Assembly: GCF_031082405.1 (NCBI RefSeq)
Contig: NZ_JAVHJU010000009.1
Coordinates: 267,348 to 331,347, forward strand
DNA length: 64,000 nt
Source: Amycolatopsis sp. A133
GTDB lineage: Bacteria > Actinomycetota > Actinomycetes > Mycobacteriales > Pseudonocardiaceae
Reading direction: 5' to 3'
In this document: piece by piece, positions 27,340-35,677 of the stretch
Position numbering within the stretch: position 1 is the stretch's first letter
Layout: each line of letters begins with the position of its first letter
The notes under the pieces: generated by a model
What the model was told of the DNA's origin: nothing
The model's input: the letters and a program-made list of their open reading frames with translations, nothing else
Database searches by the model: none
Position numbers and translations under genes: made by a program

Positions 27340-27974
27340 GCCTGCTCCTCCTGCTTCTTCTTGTCCTTGGTCGACGTGCCGTCGTAGTCCTTGCCCAGCA
27401 GCGACAGCAGCACGATCAGGGCCCCGCCGACGCAGATCGCGGAGTCGGCGATGTTGAAGATCGCGAAGCCCCTGCCGTTGGGGGCGAACGCCGAGATGAA
27501 GTCGACGACGTGCCCCTGCAGCCCGCCGGGCGCGCGGAAGATGCGGTCGGTCAGGTTGCCGGTGGCGCCGGCGAGCACGAGGCCGAGGCCGATGGCCCAG
27601 CCGATCGAGCGCAGCCGCCGCGCCAGCCAGACGATCGCGATGACCACGGCGAGGGCGACCAGCGCGAGCACCCAGGTCATGCCGGTGGCCATCGAGAACG
27701 CGGCACCGGGGTTGCGGATGACCTGCAGGTAGATCAGCCCGCCGAGGATCCGGACCGGCTCCTTGCCCTCCAGGTTGGCGGTGACCAGGTTCTTCGTCAC
27801 CAGGTCGATCGCCCAGAACACGACGGCGATGGCGAACACCCAGCCGACCCGCCGCTTCGGCAGCAGCGGCTTCGCCGGGACCTCCGGGTTCTCCGGCGCG
27901 TCGGCGGCGGGATCGGGCAGCGCCTCGGCGGCGGCTTCGGTGTCGGGCTCGGAGTGGCTGGGCTCGGTGCTCAC
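27336..27974 (-). CDS. lspA: Lipoprotein signal peptidase II
   Basis: A 212-residue membrane peptidase that cleaves signal peptides from diacylglyceryl prolipoproteins. Four transmembrane segments follow an acidic Pro/Glu/Ala-rich cytoplasmic extension of about 42 residues that most orthologues lack or have shorter. The catalytic aspartates are D143 (GATGNLTDR) and D177 (FNIADSAI); the NPGAAFS segment is also conserved. A Lys-rich tail ends the protein. The GTG at 27974 has a weak binding site; an in-frame GTG five codons upstream is an alternative. Translation is coupled to rluD through a GTGA overlap. Confidence 0.93.
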   Translation of the reverse strand: MSTEPSHSEPDTEAAAEALPDPAADAPENPEVPAKPLLPKRRVGWVFAIAVVFWAIDLVTKNLVTANLEGKEPVRILGGLIYLQVIRNPGAAFSMATGMTWVLALVALAVVIAIVWLARRLRSIGWAIGLGLVLAGATGNLTDRIFRAPGGLQGHVVDFISAFAPNGRGFAIFNIADSAICVGGALIVLLSLLGKDYDGTSTKDKKKQEEQA

Positions 27975-27997
27975 CGGTCCATTGTCCACGGCGCTGG

Positions 27998-28612
27998 TCA
28001 GACCGCTTCGGGCCCGTCCGGCCGGGGGCGCAGGAGGACGGCGAACGCGGCCGCGAACAGCACGCCCGCCCCGGTGAGCGCGCCGGCCACCGGGGGCAGG
28101 AACACCGTCGCGACCAGCGCGAACACCCCGGCGACGGCCAGCACGAACCAGCTGCGCTCGTAGCCGGCCAGCAGGAGCAGGCCGAGGGCCGCCAGCAGTG
28201 CGCCGCGGACGTCGCCGTCGAGCCGGAGCTGGAGGGCGCCGACCAGGTCGAGCAGCGGGACGGCGGCCAGTGCCCCGAGTGTGCCGAGCAGGAACCGGCC
28301 GGGCCGCTGCCGCCGCAGCGGCCACCAGTACCAGGCGGCCACGGCGAGCACCACGCAGATGAGACCGGCGAGCCAGCCGAGCGTCGCCGAGGGCACCACG
28401 TCGGCCGAGGCCGCGAACGCAATCCCGTAGAACTGTGTCTCCGGATAGCCGGTGCCGCCGACTCCGCCGGTACCGAGGCCGGACAAGCCTTGGGTCAGCG
28501 GGTACCCCTGCGCGGCTTCGATGTCGTCCGGGACCACTTCGACGGCCACCATCACCAGCAGCGCGAACCCCAGCGCGGCCAGCGGGAACCAGTACCGGCG
28601 GGAACTCCCCAT
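27998..28612 (-). CDS. Membrane protein, paralogue A
   Basis: A 204-residue integral membrane protein with about five predicted segments: one at the N-terminus after [16 protein letters not shown], an external loop of about 60 residues rich in Gly, then four more. It shares its layout with the next upstream gene: xxRxWFPLAxLGFA start, [44 protein letters not shown]. No known domain is recognised. The pair seems a local duplication. It ends 24 bases before the lspA start, so it may be part of the lspA operon. Confidence 0.7.
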   Translation of the reverse strand: MGSSRRYWFPLAALGFALLVMVAVEVVPDDIEAAQGYPLTQGLSGLGTGGVGGTGYPETQFYGIAFAASADVVPSATLGWLAGLICVVLAVAAWYWWPLRRQRPGRFLLGTLGALAAVPLLDLVGALQLRLDGDVRGALLAALGLLLLAGYERSWFVLAVAGVFALVATVFLPPVAGALTGAGVLFAAAFAVLLRPRPDGPEAV

Positions 28613-28616
28613 CGCG

Positions 28617-29216
28617 TCAGGGTATCGAGCGCGGGTTTTCCCGCAGCAGGGCGATGAAGGCGGCGGCCAGCAGGATCACCGCCGAGATCAGCACGCCGGC
28701 CATGTCCGCCGAGAGCACCACGGCGACCAGGGCGAACACGATCGTGGTGAGCAGGACGAACCGGCTGCGCTCGTACGCGGCGAGGATGAGCAGGCCGAGC
28801 GTGGCCAGGAGCGGGCCGCGCAGGCCGTCGCCGATGCGGAACTGCCACGAGAAGACCAGGTCGAGCAGCGGGACGGCGAGCAGCGCGGCGACCGTGCCGA
28901 GGACGAACCGCCCGGTGCGGGCGGGCCGCAGGGCGACCGCGTACCAGACGGCCGTGCCGGCGAGGACCACGCCGAGCGCGACCAGCCACGCGGTTTCCCC
29001 CGGCAGGCCCGGTCCCAGGGCGTAGAACTCGTCCAGCGGCCGGAACTGGAGCCGGCTGTACTGCGTCGCACCGGCCGGGACCAACGGCCCGAGGAGCAGG
29101 TTCGCGGACTCGCTTCCGGCCCGGCTGCGCCGCGACAGCAGTTGTGCCGCGGCCAAGCCGATCTGCGCGAACCCCAGCAGTGCCAGCGGAAACCAGAAAC
29201 GCGGCCCTCTCCCCAT
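28617..29216 (-). CDS. Membrane protein, paralogue B
   Basis: A 199-residue membrane protein, tandem paralogue of the following gene. Shared features are the N-terminal [57 protein letters not shown], and a final hydrophobic helix before a short basic tail. The external loop between the first two membrane segments differs fully from that of its partner, which may mean different ligands. Four bases separate the stop from the partner's start. Function unknown. Confidence 0.7.
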   Translation of the reverse strand: MGRGPRFWFPLALLGFAQIGLAAAQLLSRRSRAGSESANLLLGPLVPAGATQYSRLQFRPLDEFYALGPGLPGETAWLVALGVVLAGTAVWYAVALRPARTGRFVLGTVAALLAVPLLDLVFSWQFRIGDGLRGPLLATLGLLILAAYERSRFVLLTTIVFALVAVVLSADMAGVLISAVILLAAAFIALLRENPRSIP

Positions 29217-29232
29217 CGGCCCAGGTTAGCGC

Positions 29233-30567
29233 TCAGCAGAACGGCGGCAGCTCCCGCGGGTCGCCCACCGGCGCCCAGCGGCCGTCGACCTTCGCGTACT
29301 CCCAGCGGGCTCCGCGCGCGACGATCTGCCGCAGCGCCAGGACCACGCGGTCGACGTGTTCCTCCGTGCTGCCGAGGCCGAGGCTGACGCGGACCGCCTG
29401 CTGCCCGTCGCCACCGGCGGCGGCGATCAGGCGCTTCGCCGCGACGTGGGCGCAGAAGGCGCCGTCGCGGACGCCGATGCCGTATTCGGCCGACAGCACC
29501 GCCGCGAGCCAGCCCGGGTCGAAGCCGTCGACGACGAAGCCGACCGTGCCGACCCGATCGACCGGCGCGTCGAACAGCCGCAGCTCGGCGCAGCCCGGGA
29601 TGCCCTCGAGCCCCTTGCGCAGCCGGGTGAGCAGGGCCTGTTCGTGCGCCTCGACGGCGGCCCAGTGCCGGCTCAGGGTTTCGCACGCGACGCCGAGCGC
29701 GTACACGCCGACAGTGTTGGGCGAACCGGCTTCGTGCCGCTCCGGCCCGGTGTTCCAGACGACGGCGTCCTCGGTGACGAGCTTGGTCGCGCCGCCGCCG
29801 GCGAGGTACGGCCGGGCCGCGCGCAGCCAGTCGGCGCGGCCGATCAGCGCGCCCGCACCGAAGGGGGCGTACAGCTTGTGGCCGGACAGCGCGACGTAGT
29901 CGACGTCCAGTTCCTTGATCGAGATCCGGCGGTGCGGGGCCAGCTGGGCGGCGTCGAGGGCGATGCGAGCGCCGTGTTTCCGCGCCACGGCGGCGATTTC
30001 CGCCACCGGGAGCAGCTCACCGGTCACATTGGACGCTCCGGTGACGACCACCAGCCGCGGTCCCTGCGGGGCACCCGCGAGCGCCTCGTCCACAGAGGAC
30101 ACGGCGGCGAGGCGGGTGCGCGGGGTGGGCAGCCGCCGGACGTTCGGGCCTTGCCACGGCAGGAGCGCGGCGTGGTGCTCGGTGTCGAACACGATCACCG
30201 TGGTGTGCCGGGGCAGGCTGCGGGCGAGCAGGTTGAAGGCGTCGGTGGTGTTGCGGGTGAAGACGACGGTGTCGGTCCGCCGCGCGTCGACGAAGCGGCG
30301 CACGACGTCACGGGTGCGCTCGTAGAGCTTGGTGGAGACCTGCGAGGCGAAGCCGGCCCCGCGGTGGACGCTGGCGTACCAGGGCAGGAATTCGTCGACG
30401 GCGCTGCGGACCGCGTCGAGGCAGGGTGCGCTCGCGGCGTGGTCGAGGTTGGCGTAGCCGATGTCCCCGCCGGTCACCAGCGGCACCCGCAGCGACGCAC
30501 CCGCGACGGCGGGGATGTCCTCGGAAACAACGGTTTCGAGCTGGGTGCGGTCGATGGCGAGAGTCAT
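29233..30567 (-). CDS. Class V aminotransferase / cysteine desulfurase-like enzyme
   Basis: A 444-residue PLP enzyme of the NifS/class V fold. The PLP lysine is K231 in ALSGHKLYAPFGAGALIG; other signatures are NLDHAASAP, TRNTTDAFNLLARSL, HHAALLPW and LDAAQLAPHR. A C-terminal FCAHVAAKRL segment is in the region where desulfurases carry the active Cys, but the assignment of Cys function is open. GAGGAGG precedes the ATG at 30567. A SAM-IV riboswitch and a hairpin that covers the Shine-Dalgarno site lie upstream, so expression should fall when S-adenosylmethionine is plentiful. This points to a role in sulfur amino acid supply. Confidence 0.88.
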   Translation of the reverse strand: MTLAIDRTQLETVVSEDIPAVAGASLRVPLVTGGDIGYANLDHAASAPCLDAVRSAVDEFLPWYASVHRGAGFASQVSTKLYERTRDVVRRFVDARRTDTVVFTRNTTDAFNLLARSLPRHTTVIVFDTEHHAALLPWQGPNVRRLPTPRTRLAAVSSVDEALAGAPQGPRLVVVTGASNVTGELLPVAEIAAVARKHGARIALDAAQLAPHRRISIKELDVDYVALSGHKLYAPFGAGALIGRADWLRAARPYLAGGGATKLVTEDAVVWNTGPERHEAGSPNTVGVYALGVACETLSRHWAAVEAHEQALLTRLRKGLEGIPGCAELRLFDAPVDRVGTVGFVVDGFDPGWLAAVLSAEYGIGVRDGAFCAHVAAKRLIAAAGGDGQQAVRVSLGLGSTEEHVDRVVLALRQIVARGARWEYAKVDGRWAPVGDPRELPPFC

Positions 30568-30576
30568 CGGGTGCCT

Positions 30577-30606
30577 CCTCGGCGATCCGGGGGACCCCCG
30601 GCGAGG
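30577..30606 (-). promoter_or_regulatory. Expression platform hairpin covering the ribosome binding site
   Basis: On the minus strand CCTCG (30606-30602) can pair with CGAGG (30581-30577), which is part of the GAGGAGG ribosome binding site, around an inner CCGGGGG/CCCCCGG stem. It sits between the SAM-IV aptamer and the start codon and could close the site when SAM is bound. Confidence 0.5.
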
Positions 30607-30624
30607 GGCCCGCGCTTGCCCGTC

Positions 30625-30725
30625 GCACGGCGCGACCGGCCCGGTCTTCACCCGGGGCACCCCACCGCGGTAGGAGGGTTGCCGGCCAGCAAGCCGGGGC
30701 TTCGCGCTGGCACTCATGACCTGAT
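30625..30725 (-). promoter_or_regulatory. SAM-IV riboswitch
   Basis: The minus strand carries the hallmark run of this class: GGTCATGAGTGCCAGCG, AAGCCCCGGC, GCTGGCCGGCAACCCTCC, CGCGGTGGGGTGCCCCGGG and closing GAAGACC. GGTC at 30721-30718 pairs with GACC at 30646-30643 as the basal helix. The order and the conserved GCAACC and GGTGCCCC boxes agree with the actinobacterial SAM-IV family. It lies 60 bases before the class V aminotransferase start. Confidence 0.88.
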
Positions 30726-30836
30726 CCAGAAGGTAACCGAGAGCGCGCCCGGCGGCCAACCCCGCGCTCACATTCTGAGACGCCGCTCACAGGCGGTAGG
30801 CGCCGTCGAAGGTGACCGGCTTCGGGCGCAGGGGTG

Positions 30837-31484
30837 TCAGAAGCTTGCGCGGAAGCGGCCCGGCAGCTGGACCACCGTGTTGTCCGCCAGGTGCGTCGCG
30901 GTGCCCGAGTACTGGCCGGCTCCCGCGGTGAAGCGCCAGCCGCCGAGGGTCTTGCCGTCGACCGGCTCGCCGAGGGCCGCCGCGATCGTCGTCGAAATGC
31001 GCGCGAACGCGATCCCGTCCCAGTCGCCCGCCGCCGCGTCCGGGAGCGTCCAGAGCGTGAAGTGCACGTGCGCGCCGGTGCTGCTGCCGCCGCACGGCAG
31101 CGCGTTGCCGGTCGAGCCGAGCACCGTCCCGGCCGCCACCTGCTCACCGTCGGCGACCCGGATGCCTTCCAGGTGGTAGTAGCCGGTGCGCAGGCCGCCG
31201 GCGTGGTCGACGGTCACCCAGTCGCCGCCGGAGCAGTGCTGCAGGTGGACGGTGCCGGCCTCCGACGCGCGGACGGTGCCGTCGGCGGGGCTGAAGTCGA
31301 TGGCGTTCTTCACGCCGGTGCTGCCGTTGTCAGAGTGGATGCCCGCCGAGTAGACCTGCTGACCGGCCTCGAACGGCCACGTGAGCGCCGGGAACGGAGC
31401 GGCGCCGGCCGGAGCAGCGAGGAGTCCCATCGCGGCGGCGATCGCGGCGACGAGGCTCGCCCCGCGCACAGAAGTTTTTGTCAC
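30837..31484 (-). CDS. Secreted M23 metallopeptidase (LasA/beta-lytic type)
   Basis: A 215-residue secreted cell-wall peptidase. A signal peptide with hydrophobic core LVAAIAAAMGLLAAPAGA ends near residue 29. Zinc ligands are H50 (GIHSDNG), D63 (NAIDFS) and H141 in GAHVHF, with H139 as the probable base. The 13-residue gap between H50 and D63 is that of LasA-type enzymes, not the HxxxD of LytM, so glycyl or peptidoglycan cross-bridge cleavage is the likely activity. GTG at 31484 has AAGGAG eight bases upstream. The gene is downstream of the antiporter gene, separated by 91 bases. Confidence 0.87.
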   Translation of the reverse strand: MTKTSVRGASLVAAIAAAMGLLAAPAGAAPFPALTWPFEAGQQVYSAGIHSDNGSTGVKNAIDFSPADGTVRASEAGTVHLQHCSGGDWVTVDHAGGLRTGYYHLEGIRVADGEQVAAGTVLGSTGNALPCGGSSTGAHVHFTLWTLPDAAAGDWDGIAFARISTTIAAALGEPVDGKTLGGWRFTAGAGQYSGTATHLADNTVVQLPGRFRASF

Positions 31485-31575
31485 CGGATGCACTCCTTCG
31501 GCCCTGTGTTCACCCGTTCGTGCGCACATTAAAGCCAAAAGAGGGACAACTGGGAAGACTGTTCGTAAATTTCCG

Positions 31576-33054
31576 TTAGCGGCCGGACTCGCCCCTCCAG
31601 CGAGCCAGGCGCCCGGCCCGGTCGACGGCGCGAAGGCGGCGTTCGACGGCGTCGCGGACGGCGCTCGTCGTCACGACCAGCAGCTGGTCGTGCTCCTGCA
31701 GCCGGCTGGTCTTCTGCGGGGTGAAGCCCGCGCCGTCGCGGACGACCAGGCTGATCGTCGCCCCGACGGGCAGGCGCAGCTCGGACAGGTACACGCCGTG
31801 CAGCTTCGACCCCGGCTGGATGCGGACCTGCAGCAGCTCGGCGCCCAGTTCGTCCAGCGGCGCCGAGTCGACCTCGATCTCGTGCGCCTCGGACTTCTTG
31901 GCCAGCCCGAGCCGGCGCGCGAGCGGGCCCAGCGTCGCTCCCTGGACCAGCGTCAGCACGATGACCAGCACGAACACCGCGTCGACCAGCCGCTGCGCAC
32001 CCGGCAGGCCCTGCGACAGCGGGATCATGGCGAGCACGATCGGCACGGCGCCGCGCAGCCCGGCCCACGACAGGAACGCCTGTTCCCGCCACGGCAGCCG
32101 GAACGGCAGCATCGACAACACGACCGAGACCGGCCGCGCCAGCAGCAGCACGACGGCGCCCGCGACCAGGCCCGGCACGATCGCGTCGAGCAGCCGGCCC
32201 GGCGAAGCGAACAGGCCGAGCAGCACGAACAGCCCGATCTGGGCCAGCCAGCCCAGGCCCTCGGCGAACGAGAGCGTGTCCGACCGGTGCGGCAGCCGCG
32301 AGTTGCCGAGCACCAGGGCGGCGACGTAGGTGGCGAGCAGCCCGGACGCGTGCAGCAGCTGCCCCGACGAGTACGCCACGACGCACACCGCGACCGTGGC
32401 GAGCGGGTAGAGGCCGGTCGCCGGCAGCGCGGCCCGGCGCAGCGCGATCCCGCCGAGCCAGCCGAAGGCGAGCCCGATGGCCAGGCCCGCCGCCAGTTCG
32501 TAGACCGCCAGCAGCGGCAGCGTCCAGTCCACAGTGGTGCCTTCGGCCAGCACCACGACGGCGATGTAGGCCGGCGCGTCGTTGATGCCCGACTCGAGCT
32601 CGAGCGTCCCGGTGAGCCGTTTGCCGATCCCCGCCGTGCGCAGCACCGAAAACACCGCGGCCGCGTCGGTGGAGGCGAGCACCGCACCCCACAGCAGCGC
32701 CAGCCGCCAGTCGAGGCCCAGCAGCCAGTGCAGGGCGGCGCCGGTGACCGCGATGCTCACCACGACGGCCACTGTGGACAGTGCGATTCCGCTGCCCAGC
32801 GCCGGTTTCACCGCCGACCACCGGGTGGTCAGGCCGCCTTCGGCGAGGATCATGACGAGCGCGGCGAGGCCGAGCGACTGGGTGAGCTCGGGGTTGTCGA
32901 ACCGGATGCCGAAGCCGGCTTCGCCCAGCAGCACGCCGATCCCCAGGTACAGCAGCAGCGAGGGCAGGCCGAGCCGGATCGACACGCGCACGGCCAGCAC
33001 GGAGGCGAGGAGCACGACGCCGCCGACGCCGAGCAGCACGGGAAGCTGCTCCAT
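31576..33054 (-). CDS. CPA1-type cation/proton antiporter with TrkA-C domain (NhaP2-like)
   Basis: A 492-residue inner-membrane transporter. Residues 1-390 hold about 12 membrane segments, with ASTDAAAVFSVLR and ELESGINDAPAYIAVV (the ND motif of CPA1 exchangers) and WAGLRGAVPIVLA. Residues about 405-470 form a cytoplasmic TrkA-C (RCK_C) domain (VRIQPGSKLHGVYLSELRLPVGATISLVVRDG) that in relatives binds nucleotides and gates K+/H+ exchange. Length and domain order match the NhaP2/CvrA type. GGGAGGGAGG precedes the ATG. It probably exports K+ or Na+ for pH and osmotic balance. Confidence 0.92.
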   Translation of the reverse strand: MEQLPVLLGVGGVVLLASVLAVRVSIRLGLPSLLLYLGIGVLLGEAGFGIRFDNPELTQSLGLAALVMILAEGGLTTRWSAVKPALGSGIALSTVAVVVSIAVTGAALHWLLGLDWRLALLWGAVLASTDAAAVFSVLRTAGIGKRLTGTLELESGINDAPAYIAVVVLAEGTTVDWTLPLLAVYELAAGLAIGLAFGWLGGIALRRAALPATGLYPLATVAVCVVAYSSGQLLHASGLLATYVAALVLGNSRLPHRSDTLSFAEGLGWLAQIGLFVLLGLFASPGRLLDAIVPGLVAGAVVLLLARPVSVVLSMLPFRLPWREQAFLSWAGLRGAVPIVLAMIPLSQGLPGAQRLVDAVFVLVIVLTLVQGATLGPLARRLGLAKKSEAHEIEVDSAPLDELGAELLQVRIQPGSKLHGVYLSELRLPVGATISLVVRDGAGFTPQKTSRLQEHDQLLVVTTSAVRDAVERRLRAVDRAGRLARWRGESGR

Positions 33055-33151
33055 GCCGCCTCCCTCCCGAGTGCCGTGGGGCCCTCAGAATAGTGAGGCG
33101 CGGAGGTTAACTCGTTCGTGTACCGCTGCCCGGCGCCGGACCCCCGGTGTG

Positions 33152-33856
33152 TTAAGGCGCCGCAACACCACTGAGCGCGTCGAGATCAACACCGAGGGCC
33201 GCGAACGGCTCCCCCGCCGCCGGCAGCACCCTGACCGCGCGGTGCCCGCCGCGGGCCACCCACCCGGCGTCGACCGCCCGGTCGAGCAGCGCTGCGGGCA
33301 GGGCACCGGCGAGGTGGTCGCGGCGCTCCGTCCAATCCAGACAGTCGCGCAGCAGCGGCCGCCGCCCGGCGGCGACCGGCACGCCGAGCCGCGCCAGCAC
33401 TTCGCGCCCGCGCGAGGTGAGCGCGAGGCCGCCGGCCGCGTCGACCAGCCCGGCCGCGAGCATGCCGTCGCGGAGGGCGACGCCGAGCTCACCGGCGAGG
33501 TGGTCGTAGCAGGTCCGCGCGAACCCCAGCCGCCGCGCGCGCAGCGACGACGTCAGGCCGGTCACCCGGGGCGGGGCCCCCGATGTCACTGCGTGCTGGG
33601 CCAGGTGCTCGATCAGCTCGGCCACGCGCGGGTCGGCGATCCGGACGTAGCTGGCCCGGCCCTGCTTGACGCGGACGACGAACCCGGCCCCGGCCAGCCG
33701 GGTGACGTGCTCACTGGCCGTCGAGAGCGCGATCCCGGCCGCCTTCGCGAGCTCGCCGACGGTCCAGGCCCGCCCGTCCAGCAGGACGAGGCACATGGTC
33801 GCCCGGCTCGGGTCGGCCAGCACCGCGGCCACCTCGGCCAGCGCGATCGTCTCCAT
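33152..33856 (-). CDS. ArsR-type helix-turn-helix regulator with C-terminal extension
   Basis: A 234-residue regulator. Residues 1-85 are an ArsR-like winged helix (WTVGELAKAAGIALSTASEHVTRLAGAGFVVRVKQGRASYVRI). The rest is a second helical, partly winged region (LALTSRGREVLARLG) seen in many actinobacterial long ArsR proteins with unknown ligand. No obvious metal-binding Cys cluster is present. TAGCGT six bases before the ATG implies a leaderless transcript. It is upstream of the antiporter gene by 97 bases in the same direction and may regulate it. Confidence 0.85.
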   Translation of the reverse strand: METIALAEVAAVLADPSRATMCLVLLDGRAWTVGELAKAAGIALSTASEHVTRLAGAGFVVRVKQGRASYVRIADPRVAELIEHLAQHAVTSGAPPRVTGLTSSLRARRLGFARTCYDHLAGELGVALRDGMLAAGLVDAAGGLALTSRGREVLARLGVPVAAGRRPLLRDCLDWTERRDHLAGALPAALLDRAVDAGWVARGGHRAVRVLPAAGEPFAALGVDLDALSGVAAP

Positions 33857-33862
33857 GCCCCC

Positions 33863-33868
33863 ACGCTA
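33863..33868 (-). promoter_or_regulatory. -10 element for a leaderless transcript
   Basis: On the minus strand TAGCGT (33868-33863) is followed by GGGGGC and then the ATG at 33856. The spacing is the same as in the element before the beta-phosphoglucomutase gene at 10663. Confidence 0.5.
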
Positions 33869-33903
33869 CGGCGCCGAAACTTCGCCCGCGCCCGAAGCAA
33901 CGC

Positions 33904-33959
33904 CGAGCTTTCACGTGAAAGCTCGCACCAGGGGGCCGAGCTTTCACGTGAAAGCTCGG
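33904..33959. repeat. Two TTTCACGTGAAA palindromes in tandem
   Basis: Perfect palindromes of 22 bp (33904-33925) and 24 bp (33936-33959) share the AGCTTTCACGTGAAAGCT core and lie between the PBP gene end and the ArsR promoter. A third relative is at 2782-2807. They probably serve as a terminator for the PBP gene and as part of a dispersed repeat family. Confidence 0.65.
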
Positions 33960-33977
33960 GTTTGGCCGCGAGGGAGG

Positions 33978-35603
33978 TCAGAGGGCCTTGAGGAACTTGG
34001 CGGCCAGGGTGACCGCCGGGCCCGAGTCGTTGGAGTTCTCCAGGACCACCGCGAACGCCACCGTCCCGCGGTAGCCGACGAACCAGCCCGTCGCGTTCGA
34101 ACCGTCGCCGAACTGGGCGGTGCCGGTCTTGCCGAAGACGGTGCCCGCGGACGCGGCCGCGTGGCCGGTCCCGCTGGTCACCACCGCGCGCATCATCTTC
34201 CGCACCTCGCCGAGCACCGCTGCCGGCGGCGGCGAGTAGCCCTTGACGACCGTGGTCTCGAGGTCGTGCCACAGCCGCGGCGTGATCGCCTTGCCGGTGG
34301 CGACCGTGGCGGCCATCAGCGTGCCGCCGAGGGCACTGGCCTGGATGCGCCCTTGGCCGAACCCGTCCTCGACCTGCTCGTCCTTGCTCGCCGCGGGTTC
34401 GACCTTCCCCAGTTCGGTCTTGATCCCGGGGATCTCGTAGTCGGCGTTGAGGCCGAGTTCGTCGGCCGCCTTCTTCAGCCCGTCCGCGGGCAGGCCGAGC
34501 GCGAGCTGCCCGAACGTCGTGTTGCAGGAGCGCGCGAACGCCGTCTGCAGGTTCGTCGCGCCCAGTTCGAAGCCCTCGTTCTTGACCGTCCGCGTGCCGA
34601 TCGTCGCGACGCCGGGGCAGTCGACCGGCGAAGCCGCGGTGAGGCCGCTCTGCTGGACCGCCGCCACCGACGTCGCGATCTTGAACGACGAACCCGGCTC
34701 GTACAGGCCGTTGAGCGCCTTGGGCGTGCTCCCGGCGGCGGCGTTCTGCGCGACGGCGAGGAGGTCCCCCGAGCCCGTGTCGAGGGCGACGAGCATCGCC
34801 GACCCCTGGTAGCCGTCCACCGCGGCCTGGGCGGCGTTCTGCGCCGCCAGGCTCAGGCTCGACACCAGCGGCTTCGCCCCTTCGGCCGCAGCCTTCCCGA
34901 ACAGCGTCTCGACGCTCTTGCCGGCGGCGTCGACGCGCTCGACGGCGAAGCCCCCGCCGGCCGCGGCGGTGACCTGCCCGGTGAGCGCCGAGCGCAGCAG
35001 CGGTGCCGGGTTGCCGTCCACCGGCCGAACGCCGCCGGAGCCGCTGATGAGCAGCGGCTTGCCGTCGCGGTCGGCGACCGCGGTGGTGTCCTGCGCGGCC
35101 GTGCTGATCACCAGCCGCTGGCCCGCCTCCAGCTTCGGGTGCAGCAGCGACGGCACCCAGTGCACGAGCCACTTCCCCTCGGCCTGGGTGAGCTCGAACG
35201 GCACGTCGTAGGTCCAGACCTGGCCCGGCTTCAGCGTCCAGGACAGGCCGAACGTGCCGCCGGTCCGCTTCGCCCCGGCCGGGGTCGGCTGCAGCACGGT
35301 CAGCTTGGCGGTCACCGACGACGGGTTCAGCGTGTTCCGCGTGGCCCGCAGGGCCACCGCGGCGGCCGCGCTGTCGTCGGTCAGCCGGGCGGCCGCGTCG
35401 GGGTTGTTCTCGGCCAGGTCCTGCAGGTATTCGGTGATCGCCGAGCGCGGGTCGAGCGCGCCGGGACTCTCCACCGCCGTCGCGCCGGTGGCGGCCTCCG
35501 GTTTCGACCCCCCGCTGTTCAGCAGGAAGAACGCGGCCACCACGACCACGACGACCAGCAGCGCGCCACCGATCAGGATGCCGCGTCTCTTACCAGGGCT
35601 CAT
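33978..35603 (-). CDS. Penicillin-binding protein with MecA_N domain
   Basis: A 541-residue membrane-anchored transpeptidase. Residues about 7-29 are the anchor, without a lipobox Cys. Residues about 50-165 look like the NTF2-like MecA_N domain, followed by a dimerisation-like linker and the transpeptidase domain. The active-site motifs are S305-x-x-K308 (GSSFK), S359-C-N361, and K492-T-G494, all intact. Mycobacterial Rv2864c and staphylococcal PBP2a share this domain order, so it is a class B PBP cross-linking peptidoglycan, perhaps with modest beta-lactam tolerance. GGAGG lies before the ATG at 35603. It follows ileS by 74 bases on the same strand. Confidence 0.9.
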   Translation of the reverse strand: MSPGKRRGILIGGALLVVVVVVAAFFLLNSGGSKPEAATGATAVESPGALDPRSAITEYLQDLAENNPDAAARLTDDSAAAAVALRATRNTLNPSSVTAKLTVLQPTPAGAKRTGGTFGLSWTLKPGQVWTYDVPFELTQAEGKWLVHWVPSLLHPKLEAGQRLVISTAAQDTTAVADRDGKPLLISGSGGVRPVDGNPAPLLRSALTGQVTAAAGGGFAVERVDAAGKSVETLFGKAAAEGAKPLVSSLSLAAQNAAQAAVDGYQGSAMLVALDTGSGDLLAVAQNAAAGSTPKALNGLYEPGSSFKIATSVAAVQQSGLTAASPVDCPGVATIGTRTVKNEGFELGATNLQTAFARSCNTTFGQLALGLPADGLKKAADELGLNADYEIPGIKTELGKVEPAASKDEQVEDGFGQGRIQASALGGTLMAATVATGKAITPRLWHDLETTVVKGYSPPPAAVLGEVRKMMRAVVTSGTGHAAASAGTVFGKTGTAQFGDGSNATGWFVGYRGTVAFAVVLENSNDSGPAVTLAAKFLKAL

Positions 35604-35677
35604 TTCCGGTTCCCCTCCCCCAAGGAGCCGCCCACGGGTGGCCGGCCGAGTCTGCACCCTACCGGCCACCCCCGCAG

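Noticed and set aside
30837..31484. M23 peptidase as inactive because a classical HxxxD motif is missing
   Set aside because: H50 and D63 have the LasA spacing and GAHVHF is intact, so the site seems complete.
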